Shown piece by piece: positions 37,645 through 45,797 of a stretch of 64,000 nt of DNA. The DNA comes from Streptomyces sp. NBC_01255 (GTDB lineage Bacteria > Actinomycetota > Actinomycetes > Streptomycetales > Streptomycetaceae). The notes beneath the pieces are model-generated. The model had not been told where the DNA came from, ran no database searches, and saw nothing but the letters and a program-made list of their open reading frames with translations. The translations under genes were made by a program, and so were the position numbers. The DNA is taken from contig NZ_CP108474.1 of the NCBI RefSeq assembly GCF_036226445.1, positions 3,906,001 to 3,970,000 on the forward strand. The letters are read 5' to 3'. Every line of letters begins with the position of its first letter. The stretch's first letter is position 1.

Positions 37645-38577
37645 GTGATTCTGACAGTCACCCTCAACACGGCGCTGGACCTGACCTACCGGGTCCCCGC
37701 CCTCACCCCGCACGCCTCCCACCGGGTCACCCAGGTCATCGAACGCCCCGGCGGCAAGGGCCTCAACGTGGCCCGCGTGCTGGCCGCCCTCGGCCACGAG
37801 ACCGTCGCCACCGGCTTCGCGGGCGGCGCGACCGGCGCCATGCTGCGGGACCTGCTCGTCGCGACCCCGGTCCGCGACGAGCTCGTGGAGACCGCGGGCC
37901 CCACCCGCCGTACCGTCGCCGTCGTCGACACCACGACCGGCGACACGACCCAGCTCAACGAGCCGGGTCCGACCGTCACCGCCGGCGAGTGGGCCGTCTT
38001 CCGGGACCGCTTCACCGAACTCCTCGACGGGGCCCGGGCCGTCGCCCTCTGCGGCAGCCTGCCGCCGGGCATCCACGTGGGGGCGTACGCGGAACTCGTC
38101 CGGCTCGCGCGCGCGGCCGCCGTCCCCGTACTCCTCGACACCAGCGGGGAACCGCTGCGGCGGGGCATCGCCGCCCGCCCCGACCTGGTCAAGCCGAACG
38201 CCGACGAGCTCGCCCAGCTCACCGGCTCCCGCGAACCCCACCGGGCCACCCGCGACGCCCGCCGCCGCGGCGCCCACGCGGTGGTCTCCTCCCTCGGCCC
38301 GGAGGGGCTGCTCGCCGCCACCCCCGAGGGCCTGTGGCGCGCGGCCCCACCCGCGGCCGTGAAGGGCAATCCGACCGGCGCGGGCGACTCGGCCGTCGCG
38401 GGCCTCCTCTCGGGCCTGGTGGACGACGCCCCATGGCCCGAGCGCCTCACCCGCGCGGTCGCCCTCTCGGCGGCGACGGTCCTCTCCCCGGTGGCCGGGG
38501 AGTACGACGCGGCGGCCTACGAGGAGCTGCTGCCCCGCGTGAAGGTGACGCAAGAGGTGACGCAAGAGACCCCCTGA
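37645..38577 (+). CDS. PfkB-family sugar kinase (1-phosphofructokinase-like)
   Basis: This 310-residue ribokinase-fold enzyme has the start ILTVTLNTALDLTYRV, the substrate loop RPGGKGLNVARVL and the catalytic motif NPTGAGDSAVAG. The arrangement is that of the 1-phosphofructokinase/tagatose-6-phosphate kinase branch. It follows nagA by 145 bp and a terminator, so it has its own promoter. A role in amino-sugar or tagatose-type metabolism is plausible. GTG 37645 is chosen, as family members begin with this ILTVTLN. Confidence 0.85.
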   Translation: MILTVTLNTALDLTYRVPALTPHASHRVTQVIERPGGKGLNVARVLAALGHETVATGFAGGATGAMLRDLLVATPVRDELVETAGPTRRTVAVVDTTTGDTTQLNEPGPTVTAGEWAVFRDRFTELLDGARAVALCGSLPPGIHVGAYAELVRLARAAAVPVLLDTSGEPLRRGIAARPDLVKPNADELAQLTGSREPHRATRDARRRGAHAVVSSLGPEGLLAATPEGLWRAAPPAAVKGNPTGAGDSAVAGLLSGLVDDAPWPERLTRAVALSAATVLSPVAGEYDAAAYEELLPRVKVTQEVTQETP

Positions 38578-38599
38578 TCCTCGGGAGAGGCAGGGGGTC
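38568..38599. terminator. Bidirectional terminator after the PfkB kinase
   Basis: GACCCCCTG (38568-38576, including the stop codon) and CAGGGGGTC (38591-38599) form a perfect 9-bp stem with a 14-base loop between converging genes. Confidence 0.75.
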
Positions 38600-38621
38600 G
38601 GGGGGCCGGAATGCCGCGGAC

Positions 38622-39584
38622 TTACTCGCCCGGGGTGACTTCCAGCCAGTCGAGCAGCACGTTGCACTGATTGCCCGTCTCGCACGAGATCTTGATCTCG
38701 TTGTCGCCCTTCTGGAGGGTGACCGGCGCCCAGGTGGTCTGCCAGTTCTTCTCCAGGTTCGGGTCCGAGGACTTGATGAAGTTCTTCAGACCGAGCGGCG
38801 AGGAGTTCGCCTTGCCGTTGACCGTCAGGGTGGCGTTGGCGTCGACCGCGGGGATCGCGTAGCGGACGGTCAGGCGGTACGCGCCCTCCGTCGGCATGTT
38901 CGCCTTCCACGTCACCGAGGCACCGACCGCGTTGAAGCCCGAGACGTAGGTGCCCTCGACGCCCTCGGCGCCCTTGACGGTCTTCTCCGTGCCGGCCGTG
39001 CCGCCCAGCTTCAGCGTCGCCGCGTCCTGCTTCGGCAGCTCGACCGGGGTCGGCTCCGTGCTCGGCTCGGTGCTGGGCTCCTCGGAGCCCTGGGAGGAGG
39101 GCGCGGTCGACGGCGTGCCGCCACCGGCCTGGCCGTCCTTGTCGTCCTTGTCGCCGTTGTTCGTGATCACGGCGGCGGCGATGCCGACGACGACGACCGC
39201 GACGACCGCGACCGCGCCGATCAGCAGCCCCCTGGAGTTGGGGCCGCCGCCGGAGCCGCCGCGCGAGGGCGGCGGGGCCTGGCGGGTCGGCGGGCCGCCG
39301 TAGGTCTCGGGGGCGGCGTACTGCGCGTGCGGCTGGCCGTAGGGCGCCTGCTGCTGCGGCGGCACGTAGGGCTGCTGCGGCGGCTGACCGTACTGGCGCT
39401 CGCCGACCGTCCTGACCTGGTTGTACGAGGTCCGGGGCACGCCGGGCTGAGCCGCTCCGGGGCCGGGGTAGCCGTAGCCGCCGCCCTGCGGCGCCTGGGC
39501 GCCCGCTGCCTGACCGTCCTCGTACAGGTAGCCGAACGGATCGTCGTCCTCGGGCTTGCTCGCGCCGTGGTTACCGGCAGCCAT
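38622..39584 (-). CDS. Membrane-anchored CBM6/35-like protein
   Basis: The 320 residues begin with a long cytoplasmic Gly/Pro/Gln/Tyr-rich segment, then one membrane helix at about 125-145 (LLIGAVAVVAVVVVGIAAAV), a Ser/Thr/Glu/Pro stalk, and a C-terminal beta-sandwich of about 125 residues. That domain (VSGFNAVGASVTWKANMP, YRLTVRYAIPAVDANATLTV, LLDWLEVTP) follows the carbohydrate-binding CBM6/35 pattern. It may bind glycans at the cell surface. ATG 39584 has AGGAG 8 bases upstream and is preferred to GTG 39593. Confidence 0.75.
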   Translation of the reverse strand: MAAGNHGASKPEDDDPFGYLYEDGQAAGAQAPQGGGYGYPGPGAAQPGVPRTSYNQVRTVGERQYGQPPQQPYVPPQQQAPYGQPHAQYAAPETYGGPPTRQAPPPSRGGSGGGPNSRGLLIGAVAVVAVVVVGIAAAVITNNGDKDDKDGQAGGGTPSTAPSSQGSEEPSTEPSTEPTPVELPKQDAATLKLGGTAGTEKTVKGAEGVEGTYVSGFNAVGASVTWKANMPTEGAYRLTVRYAIPAVDANATLTVNGKANSSPLGLKNFIKSSDPNLEKNWQTTWAPVTLQKGDNEIKISCETGNQCNVLLDWLEVTPGE

Positions 39585-39692
39585 CCGGGTCACTCCTATC
39601 CATGCTCGCCAGCCGTCGCCGACCGGCCGAGCCTACCCCGAACGGACCAGCCCCCGGGGCGGGCCTTGACAGGCGGACGGGTGGCGGTGGAC

Positions 39693-41438
39693 TCAGCCGG
39701 CCCGGCGGTGGACCTTGGCGCGGGAGCGCTTCTCGATGTACATCCGCTGGTCGGCGGAGTTCAGGACCTCTTCGACGGTCATCCCGCACTCGGCCCAACC
39801 GATGCCGAAACTCGCCCCGACCCGGACCGCCCGGCCGTCCACCCGGATCGGCGGAATGATCGCGTTCCGGAGGCGTACGGCCAGGTCGGCGGCGTCGGCC
39901 GCGCCCAGGCCGTCGGCGAGGACGACGAACTCGTCGCCGCCGAGCCGGGCGACGGTGTCCCCGTCGCGGACGCCCGTGGTGAGCCGGCGGGCGACCTCGA
40001 TGAGGACGGCGTCGCCGGTGTGGTGCCCGAAGCGGTCGTTGATCGACTTGAAGCCGTCGAGGTCGCAGAAGAGGACGGCGAGCCCCTTCGTGCCGTCGTC
40101 GACCTCGCCCGTGGACGGGGCGACGCTGTGGACGTGGTGGTCGTACGGCCCGGCGCCGTTCGCCGGCTCGAAACCGAAGCCGTGCTCGTGCTCGTACGGC
40201 GACTCGTAGCCGGATTCGCCGCCGGTGCCGACGTGGGGCCCGGCGTCGTGTCCCTGGCCGTAGCCGCCGTCCCTGGCCGAGTCGTAGCCGCCGTCGTGCC
40301 CGCCGCTCTCGTACGCCGCGCCGCCCTCGTAGCCGGCGTACCCCGCGGCCTGCGCCGGGCGCTCGCAGAGGCGGGCGGAGAGCCGGGAGCGCAGCTCGGC
40401 GCTGTTGGGGAGGCCGGTGAGGGCGTCGTGCGAGGCGCGGTGGGCGAGCTGGAGCTCGTGGCGCTTGCGCTCCTCGATGTCCTCGACGTGGGTGAGGAGG
40501 AAGCGGGGGCCGTCGGCGGTGTCGGCGACGACCGAGTTCCGCAGGGAGACCCAGACGTAGGTGCCGTCGCGCCGCCCGAGGCGCAGCTCGGCGCGGCCGC
40601 CCTCGGCGGAGGTCCGGAGCAGTGTCCCGATGTCCTCGGGGTGGACGAGGTCGGCGAAGGAGTAGCGCCGCATGACGGACGCGGGCCGGCCGAGGAGCCG
40701 GCACAGGGCGTCGTTGGTACGGAGGAGCCGGCCGTGCTGGTCGCCGCCCATCTCGGCGATGGCCATGCCGGAGGGGGCGTACTCGAAGGCCTGCCGGAAG
40801 GACTCCTCGCTGGCGCGGAGGGCCTGCTGTTCCCTTTCGAGCCGGACGAGGGCGCGCTGCATGTTGGAGCGGAGGCGGGCGTTGCTGATCGCGATCGCCG
40901 ACTGCGAGGCGTACATCTGGAGCGCTTCCTGGCCCCAGGGGCCGGGGTGCCGGCCGTTGCGCGGGCGGTCGACGGATATGACGCCGAGCAGTTCACGGCC
41001 GGAGCCGGAGGCGTACATGGGGGCGTAGAGGCGGTCGTGGGGGTGCCACTCGTCCTCGAAGCGGGGTGCGGGGCCGTCGGTGTGCCACTGGGGGACGTCG
41101 TCCTCCATGAGGACCCAGCCCTCGGTGTGCGGGATGAAGCGGAGCTCGCCCCAGGCGGAGCCCATGGAGAGGCGGCGGTCCCAGGAGGCGCGGGAGCCGA
41201 CCCGGCCGGTGATCAGGGCCTCGGCGGCGGAGCTTCCGGCGAAGGCGGCGACGACGAGGTCACCGTCGGGGCGTACGAGGTTGACGCAGGCCAGCTCGTA
41301 GTTGAGACCGGCGACGACACCGTCGGCGACGGTCTGCAGGGTGTCCGCCAGGCTGCGGGCTGTGTTGAGGTCCGCCACGACCTGATGCAGCTGCCGCAGG
41401 GTCGAGAGACGGACGTACGGCTCCGACTCGGTCTCCAT
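39693..41438 (-). CDS. cdgB: CdgB-like diguanylate cyclase (GAF-PAS-GGDEF)
   Basis: This 581-residue cytoplasmic enzyme makes c-di-GMP, the signal that holds BldD on DNA in streptomycetes. A GAF domain covers about 10-180, a PAS domain about 205-325, and GGDEF from about 335 to the end. The active-site motif is intact (ARLGGDEFVVLADG), and RDGD lies five residues before it, forming the inhibitory site. A Gly/Tyr/His-rich insertion of about 95 residues interrupts the GGDEF domain before LAVLFCDLDGFK. Domain order and neighbours match CdgB of Streptomyces. A BldD-like palindrome lies upstream. Confidence 0.9.
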   Translation of the reverse strand: METESEPYVRLSTLRQLHQVVADLNTARSLADTLQTVADGVVAGLNYELACVNLVRPDGDLVVAAFAGSSAAEALITGRVGSRASWDRRLSMGSAWGELRFIPHTEGWVLMEDDVPQWHTDGPAPRFEDEWHPHDRLYAPMYASGSGRELLGVISVDRPRNGRHPGPWGQEALQMYASQSAIAISNARLRSNMQRALVRLEREQQALRASEESFRQAFEYAPSGMAIAEMGGDQHGRLLRTNDALCRLLGRPASVMRRYSFADLVHPEDIGTLLRTSAEGGRAELRLGRRDGTYVWVSLRNSVVADTADGPRFLLTHVEDIEERKRHELQLAHRASHDALTGLPNSAELRSRLSARLCERPAQAAGYAGYEGGAAYESGGHDGGYDSARDGGYGQGHDAGPHVGTGGESGYESPYEHEHGFGFEPANGAGPYDHHVHSVAPSTGEVDDGTKGLAVLFCDLDGFKSINDRFGHHTGDAVLIEVARRLTTGVRDGDTVARLGGDEFVVLADGLGAADAADLAVRLRNAIIPPIRVDGRAVRVGASFGIGWAECGMTVEEVLNSADQRMYIEKRSRAKVHRRAG

Positions 41439-41563
41439 CGCTCGCTCTCCCCGAGACCTCGACAGCAACTCCAGGGTTCTCATCGGCTTCGTGCTGCACT
41501 GTCCCTGCCACTGAATCACAGCGAGCTGCGCACCCGGTACACAGGGTCAGCAAATACTGCCGT

Positions 41564-41581
41564 CTGTGACTCAAGTCACAG
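41564..41581. promoter_or_regulatory. Palindrome upstream of cdgB, possible BldD site
   Basis: CTGTGACT-CA-AGTCACAG is a perfect 8-2-8 dyad 126 bases before the cdgB ATG. It contains two GTnAC half-sites (GTGAC, GTCAC), as in BldD boxes. BldD is known to bind the cdgB promoter in model streptomycetes. Confidence 0.6.
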
Positions 41582-41645
41582 CAGGTCATGGCGGGTCGCG
41601 CACAACCTCGTGGGGTGGTCCGGGCCTAGTGGGTCGTACCGGGGA

Positions 41646-41685
41646 CACGTGCCACCGGACACGTGCCCCGGTCACGTGCCACCGG
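41646..41685. repeat. Three direct repeats containing CACGTG upstream of cdgB
   Basis: CACGTGCC occurs at 41646, 41660 and 41673, followed by ACCGG, CCGG and ACCGG. The copies are 14 and 13 bp apart and lie between the DUF1707 stop and cdgB. Each core is itself a 6-bp palindrome. Confidence 0.7.
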
Positions 41686-41692
41686 AAGCCCT

Positions 41693-42367
41693 TCAGTGGC
41701 CTGCGGGGAGGGCCGGCGGCCTGCGCAGCAGCCACTGGCCGAACGTCCGGCGCGGGGGCCGCACCACGACACGGCCGAAGCTCTTCCTGCCGACCAGCTC
41801 GACCCGCAGCAGGACGGGCGCGCCCGGGGCGGCGTCCGGCGTCCGGCGGATCCTGAACCTGCTGTGTTCGAGGGCCAGGCCGTCGACGTCGACCACGATG
41901 CCGGGCCGGGTCACCAGCGTCAGGGTCTTGCCCTGACTGTCCACGTCGATCCGCAGGGTGTCCTGCGTGATCACCGCCTCGGTGAAGTCGAGCGTCACCT
42001 CGCACCACTCCGCAATGAGCTCCATCCTCCGCGGCACCACCCAGCGCCCGGCGCGCGTAATGGTGCTGTGCTTCTGGTGGATCCTGAGCACGTCCTTGAC
42101 CTCGGCCGCGGCCGCGCCGCCCGGCGACGCGGACGGCAGGTCGGCAGTGAGCGCCGCGAGCTCGCCGAGGGTACGCGCCGACAGGGCGACCTCCAGGCGC
42201 TCGTCCAGCTCGTCCAGGGTCAGCCGGCCGTCGCCCGCCGCGACGCGCAGGACGTCCACGGTCCGGTCGCGGTCCTCGTGGGAGGCGCGCAGCTCGGGCG
42301 ACGCGGACGCGCCGCGGCCGGAGCCGGAACCCGAGTGCTGCCCGGTGGACGAGATCTCTCGCGGCAT
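41693..42367 (-). CDS. DUF1707 domain protein
   Basis: This 224-residue cytoplasmic protein has a DUF1707 domain at about 25-85 (LRASHEDRDRTVDVLRVAAG, then RLTLDELDERLEVALSART). The domain resembles SHOCT-like helical modules that mediate oligomerisation. The C-terminal half is beta-rich (LIAEWCEVTLDFTEAVI) and resembles cell-wall-stress type domains. It ends with Arg/Pro-rich RRTFGQWLLRRPPALP. ATG 42367 is chosen as the nearest Met before the domain; ATG 42406 is possible. Function is unknown. Confidence 0.8.
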   Translation of the reverse strand: MPREISSTGQHSGSGSGRGASASPELRASHEDRDRTVDVLRVAAGDGRLTLDELDERLEVALSARTLGELAALTADLPSASPGGAAAAEVKDVLRIHQKHSTITRAGRWVVPRRMELIAEWCEVTLDFTEAVITQDTLRIDVDSQGKTLTLVTRPGIVVDVDGLALEHSRFRIRRTPDAAPGAPVLLRVELVGRKSFGRVVVRPPRRTFGQWLLRRPPALPAGH

Positions 42368-42421
42368 GCGTCCGCCCTGGTCGTGTCGAAGCGTCGAGGG
42401 CTTCACGCCCGGGGACTAACG

Positions 42422-43387
42422 CTATATCGCGTCTTGGGTCTCGGCCAGGTCCCGCGAGGAAGCCCGTCCGGAAGCTTTCCGCTCCCGCTCGACCATGCCC
42501 AGCGCCACCCCGGCGACGATGACGGCGCCGCCCGCCGCCTGGGCCGGCCGGATCGACTCGCCGTTGATCAGGACCGCGCCGAGGACGCCGAAGACCGGGA
42601 CCAGGTTGAGGATGTTCACGGCGACGCTCGACGCCATCCTCCGCAGGCCGTAGTTGTAGAGCAGGAATCCGCCGACCGAGCACGCCACGGCCAGGTAGAC
42701 GAGCAGCGCCGCGGCGGTCGCGTCCGGCATCCGCCAGTCACCGGCCTCGACGAGGGAGGCGAGGAGGAATCCGGCCGCGCCCGCGAGGGTCTGGTGGTAC
42801 GTGACGCTCATGGCGCTCTGCCCGGCGCTCGCGCGCTTGCCGAGCACGTTGTACCCGGCCCAGGCCAGCCCGCCGAGCAGCAGGAGGACGTCGCCCGTCC
42901 ACCGTGCGCTGCCGCCGACCTGGGCGCCGTTGCGTACGACGAGGAAGGCGCCGGTGGTGGCCAGCAGGACGCCCGCGATCCGCAGCGGCGGCATCCGGGC
43001 CCGGAGGACGACCCGTTCCAGGAGCATCGTCATCAGGGGGTACGTGGCCACGATCAGGGACGCGTCGGACGCGGTGGACAGGTCGACGCCGACGTTCTCC
43101 AGGACGAAGTAGACGGTGATACCGAGGAAGCCGCTCAGGTAGAGCTGCCGCCGCTGCCGGGCGTCCGGCCGGGCGTCGGAACGGGCGCCGGGCCGGGCCG
43201 CGCGGCGCCGGTTCAGCCGTACCGCCACGCCGAGGAGCAGGGCCGCCAGCGCGAACCGGACGGCGCCGATGGAGAGCGGGCCGACGTCATCGAGGAGCCG
43301 TTTGGTCACCGCGTACGAACTGCTCCAGAACAGCGCGGCCGCCACCACGGCGCACACCGCCGACACGCCGGCCCCTCGCTCACGCAT
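42422..43387 (-). CDS. EamA/DMT-family exporter
   Basis: This 321-residue membrane protein has ten predicted helices in two EamA halves. The opening AVVAAALFWSSSYAVTKRLL, the first-half end FLGITVYFVLENVGVDLSTA and ALLVYLAVACSVGGFLLYNYGL are typical. Such carriers export amino acids or metabolites. A divergent Lrp/AsnC regulator 120 bp away supports amino-acid-responsive control. Confidence 0.88.
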   Translation of the reverse strand: MRERGAGVSAVCAVVAAALFWSSSYAVTKRLLDDVGPLSIGAVRFALAALLLGVAVRLNRRRAARPGARSDARPDARQRRQLYLSGFLGITVYFVLENVGVDLSTASDASLIVATYPLMTMLLERVVLRARMPPLRIAGVLLATTGAFLVVRNGAQVGGSARWTGDVLLLLGGLAWAGYNVLGKRASAGQSAMSVTYHQTLAGAAGFLLASLVEAGDWRMPDATAAALLVYLAVACSVGGFLLYNYGLRRMASSVAVNILNLVPVFGVLGAVLINGESIRPAQAAGGAVIVAGVALGMVERERKASGRASSRDLAETQDAI

Positions 43388-43466
43388 AACGAACCCACAC
43401 CCCTCATCCCGAACAAACATCAGCCAATCGACGCGGACAGTAATCGACTGTCGAAGGTCGCGCTTA

Positions 43467-43490
43467 GAATCCGAATTACCTTCGGAATTC
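43467..43490. promoter_or_regulatory. Dyad between EamA and Lrp genes
   Basis: TCCGAA-TTACC-TTCGGA (43470-43486) is a perfect 6-bp dyad. With one base skipped it extends to GAATCCGAA and TTCGGAATTC. It lies 18 bases before the Lrp start and is a likely Lrp operator controlling both genes. Confidence 0.6.
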
Positions 43491-43507
43491 GAGTGGGAGA
43501 GGCGATC

Positions 43508-43960
43508 GTGGACGAACTTGATTCGGCGTTGGTGCGGATGCTCCAGGAGGACGGTCGGCGCACCAACCGGGACATGGCCCAGGCGCTCGGCATCGCCCCG
43601 TCGACCTGTCTGGAGCGGATCCGGTCGCTGCGCGAGCGCGGCATCCTGACGGGGTTTCACGCCGAGGCCGACCTCGCGGCGATCGGCCGCGGGCTCCAGG
43701 CCGTGATCGCCGTACGGGTCCGCCCGCCGACGCGTGCGGTGATCGAGTCGTTCCAGGCCTTCCTGGAGGGGATGCCGGAGGTGATCTCGCTGTTCGTGCT
43801 CACCGGGCACGACGACTTCCTGGTGCACGTCGCGGTCCGCGACACCGACCATCTGCACGCGGTGGTCCTGGACAAGCTGACGAAGCGCCCGGAGCTCGCC
43901 GACGTACGGACGTCGGTGGTGTACGGGCACATGCGCAAGAAGGTGATCGGCCCGACGTGA
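43508..43960 (+). CDS. Lrp/AsnC-family regulator
   Basis: This 150-residue regulator has the HTH opening VDELDSALVRMLQEDGRRTN and recognition segment LGIAPSTCLERIRSLRERGI. The ligand-binding RAM domain follows (LQAVIAVRVRP, ISLFVLTGHDDFLVHVAVRD). Family members sense amino acids. The GTG start has GGGAGAGG upstream. Its divergent EamA neighbour is the expected target. Confidence 0.93.
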   Translation: MDELDSALVRMLQEDGRRTNRDMAQALGIAPSTCLERIRSLRERGILTGFHAEADLAAIGRGLQAVIAVRVRPPTRAVIESFQAFLEGMPEVISLFVLTGHDDFLVHVAVRDTDHLHAVVLDKLTKRPELADVRTSVVYGHMRKKVIGPT

Positions 43961-43990
43961 GGGATCCCTGCGTGAGGGTTGCGGACACTG

Positions 43991-44008
43991 GGGGGTCCTA
44001 GGACCCCC
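43991..44008. promoter_or_regulatory. 18-bp perfect palindrome upstream of the flavin reductase
   Basis: GGGGGTCCTAGGACCCCC is fully self-complementary with no loop, 30 bases after the Lrp stop and 64 before the flavin reductase GTG. Without a loop it is a better protein-binding site than a terminator, but either is possible. Confidence 0.5.
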
Positions 44009-44072
44009 GGGGGTGGCGAACTGGTCCCCGGGCCCGATGCGGCCCCCGGCCGGCCCGGTCTAGCGTGCGGGT

Positions 44073-44639
44073 GTGCTGCAGAAGACGCCCGCCCCGCCCC
44101 CCGTGTCCGATCTGGCCATCCCGCATGCTGAGGGGGTGAGCAACGACGAGTTCCGGGCGGCGATGTCCCGCCTCGCCGCGGGCGTGGTCCTGGTGACGGC
44201 GCACGACCCCGACGAGGGCCCGCGCGGCGAGGACGTCGGCATGACGGCCACCGCCTTCATGTCGGTCTCCCTCGACCCGCCGCTCGTCCTGGTCAGCCTC
44301 CGCAACGGCTCCCGCATGGACGACCTGCTCGCCGAGGTCCCGGTCTGGGCGGTGTCGATCCTCTCCGAGGGCCAGCGGCAGATCGCCGGGCGCTTCGCGA
44401 TGAAGAACCGGGTCAGCGACCGGCTCCTCTTCGCCGACCTTCCGTACACGCGCGGCGCGGAGAGCGGCGCTCCGCTGCTCGGCGGGGCGCTCTCGGTGCT
44501 GGAGTGCCGCACGGAGAGCCGGGTCGTGGCCGGGGACCACACCCTGGTCGTCGGCCGGGTCGTGACGGTCGGCCTGCCCTCGGCAGACGGCAGCGGCCCG
44601 CTCACGTACTTCCAGGGGAAGTACCGGCACCTGAGCTGA
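44073..44639 (+). CDS. Flavin reductase family protein
   Basis: This 188-residue FMN-binding split-barrel protein contains FRAAMSRLAAGVVLVTAHD, TATAFMSVSLDPPLVLVSL and WAVSILSEGQRQIAGRFA. Such proteins supply reduced flavin to a partner monooxygenase. The GTG start has no Shine-Dalgarno; TAGCGT seven bases upstream could be a -10 box giving a leaderless mRNA. No partner oxygenase is adjacent; the FAD enzyme at 54.9 kb is not of the two-component type. Confidence 0.88.
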   Translation: MLQKTPAPPPVSDLAIPHAEGVSNDEFRAAMSRLAAGVVLVTAHDPDEGPRGEDVGMTATAFMSVSLDPPLVLVSLRNGSRMDDLLAEVPVWAVSILSEGQRQIAGRFAMKNRVSDRLLFADLPYTRGAESGAPLLGGALSVLECRTESRVVAGDHTLVVGRVVTVGLPSADGSGPLTYFQGKYRHLS

Positions 44640-44650
44640 GAACGGCGGGC

Positions 44651-44674
44651 GGGGCTCTGAGGAGGCTCAGCCCC
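44651..44674. terminator. Hairpin between converging flavin reductase and arfB genes
   Basis: GGGGCTCTGAG and CTCAGCCCC pair with a two-base bulge around a 4-base loop. The right arm overlaps the last codons of the minus-strand gene. Confidence 0.5.
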
Positions 44675-45098
44675 AGTCGCCGCGGGACTGCCGGGTGCGC
44701 TTGGTCTCCGAGCGCTGCTTCTTCTCCCGCAGCCGCCGTTCGTTGATGCCGCGCGGGATCTTCGTCGCCCTGCGGGGCTTCGGCGGCGGGGCCGTCGCCT
44801 CGGCGAGGAGGGTGGCGAGGCGGACCGCGGCCGTCTCGCGGTTACGCCACTGGGAGCGGTGCTCCGAGGCGCGGACCGTCACGACGCCGTTGACCAGGCG
44901 GGAGGCGAGGCGCTCCAGGGCGCGGGCCTTCCACACCTCGGGGAACGCCGTGGTGGCCGCGAGGTCGAAGCGGAGCTCCACCTGCGAGTCGCTGGTGTTC
45001 ACGTGCTGCCCGCCCGGCCCAGACGACCGCGAGAAACGCCACTGGAGCTCGGCCTCGGGGAGCGAGACGGAGCCGCGGATGGGATAGGGACCGGACAT
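44667..45098 (-). CDS. arfB: ArfB/YaeJ-type ribosome rescue hydrolase
   Basis: This 143-residue protein has the catalytic GGQ in SRSSGPGGQHVNTSDSQVEL. It hydrolyses peptidyl-tRNA on stalled ribosomes. The C-terminal tail is Lys/Arg-rich (RRLREKKQRSETKRTRQ) and would enter the empty mRNA channel, as in ArfB. It lacks the codon-recognition domain of RF1/RF2. ATG 45098 begins PYPIRGSVSLPEAEL. Confidence 0.9.
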   Translation of the reverse strand: MSGPYPIRGSVSLPEAELQWRFSRSSGPGGQHVNTSDSQVELRFDLAATTAFPEVWKARALERLASRLVNGVVTVRASEHRSQWRNRETAAVRLATLLAEATAPPPKPRRATKIPRGINERRLREKKQRSETKRTRQSRGDWG

Positions 45099-45221
45099 GC
45101 CTCCATGTTCCCCGCAGTGGGCCGTTGGAGTCATCCTGTTTTCGCCGGGAACCCGTCGGGAACCGCTGGGGGTCCGTGCGCGTTTCTCCAGGCGACGACA
45201 CCACGATGAAAGGGACTTTCC

Positions 45222-45797
45222 ATGGCTGTGAGCCTGTCCAAGGGCGGCAACGTCTCTCTGACCAAGGAGGCCCCGGGCCTCGCCGCCGTCACCGTGGGCC
45301 TCGGCTGGGACGTCCGCACCACCACCGGTACCGACTTCGACCTCGACGCGTCCGCGATCGGTGTGGACGCCGCCGGCAAGGTCGCCTCCGACGCCCACTT
45401 CGTCTTCTTCAACAACAAGGCGACGCCGGACCAGACCATCGTCCACACCGGTGACAACCGCACCGGCGAGGGCGGCGGCGACGACGAGCAGATCAACGTC
45501 AACCTCGCGGGCCTCCCGGCGAACGTCGACAAGATCGTCTTCCCGGTCTCCATCTACGACGCGGTCAACCGCTCGCAGAACTTCGGCCAGGTGCGGAACG
45601 CCTACATCCGCATCGTCAACCAGGCCGGCGGCGCCGAGCTCGCCCGCTACGACCTCTCCGAGGACGCCGCCGTCGAGACCGCCATGGTCTTCGGCGAGCT
45701 CTACCGCAACGGCGCCGAGTGGAAGTTCCGCGCGGTCGGCCAGGGCTACGCCTCGGGCCTCGAGGGCATCGCCCGCGACTTCGGCGTCAACCTCTAA
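45222..45797 (+). CDS. terD: TerD-family stress protein
   Basis: The 191 residues open with [18 protein letters not shown] and contain [16 protein letters not shown] and [18 protein letters not shown], with acidic calcium-binding clusters ([14 protein letters not shown]). TerD proteins are linked to tellurite and general stress resistance and are multiplied in streptomycetes. A GAAAGGG site precedes the ATG. Its stop shares bases with the stop of the converging NUDIX gene. Confidence 0.95.
   Translation: MAVSLSKGGNVSLTKEAPGLAAVTVGLGWDVRTTTGTDFDLDASAIGVDAAGKVASDAHFVFFNNKATPDQTIVHTGDNRTGEGGGDDEQINVNLAGLPANVDKIVFPVSIYDAVNRSQNFGQVRNAYIRIVNQAGGAELARYDLSEDAAVETAMVFGELYRNGAEWKFRAVGQGYASGLEGIARDFGVNL

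Noticed and set aside
37545..41936. A 1463-codon plus-strand frame over pfkB, the CBM-like protein and cdgB
   Set aside because: Only the antisense of real genes; it spans three genes on both strands and shows no protein-like composition.
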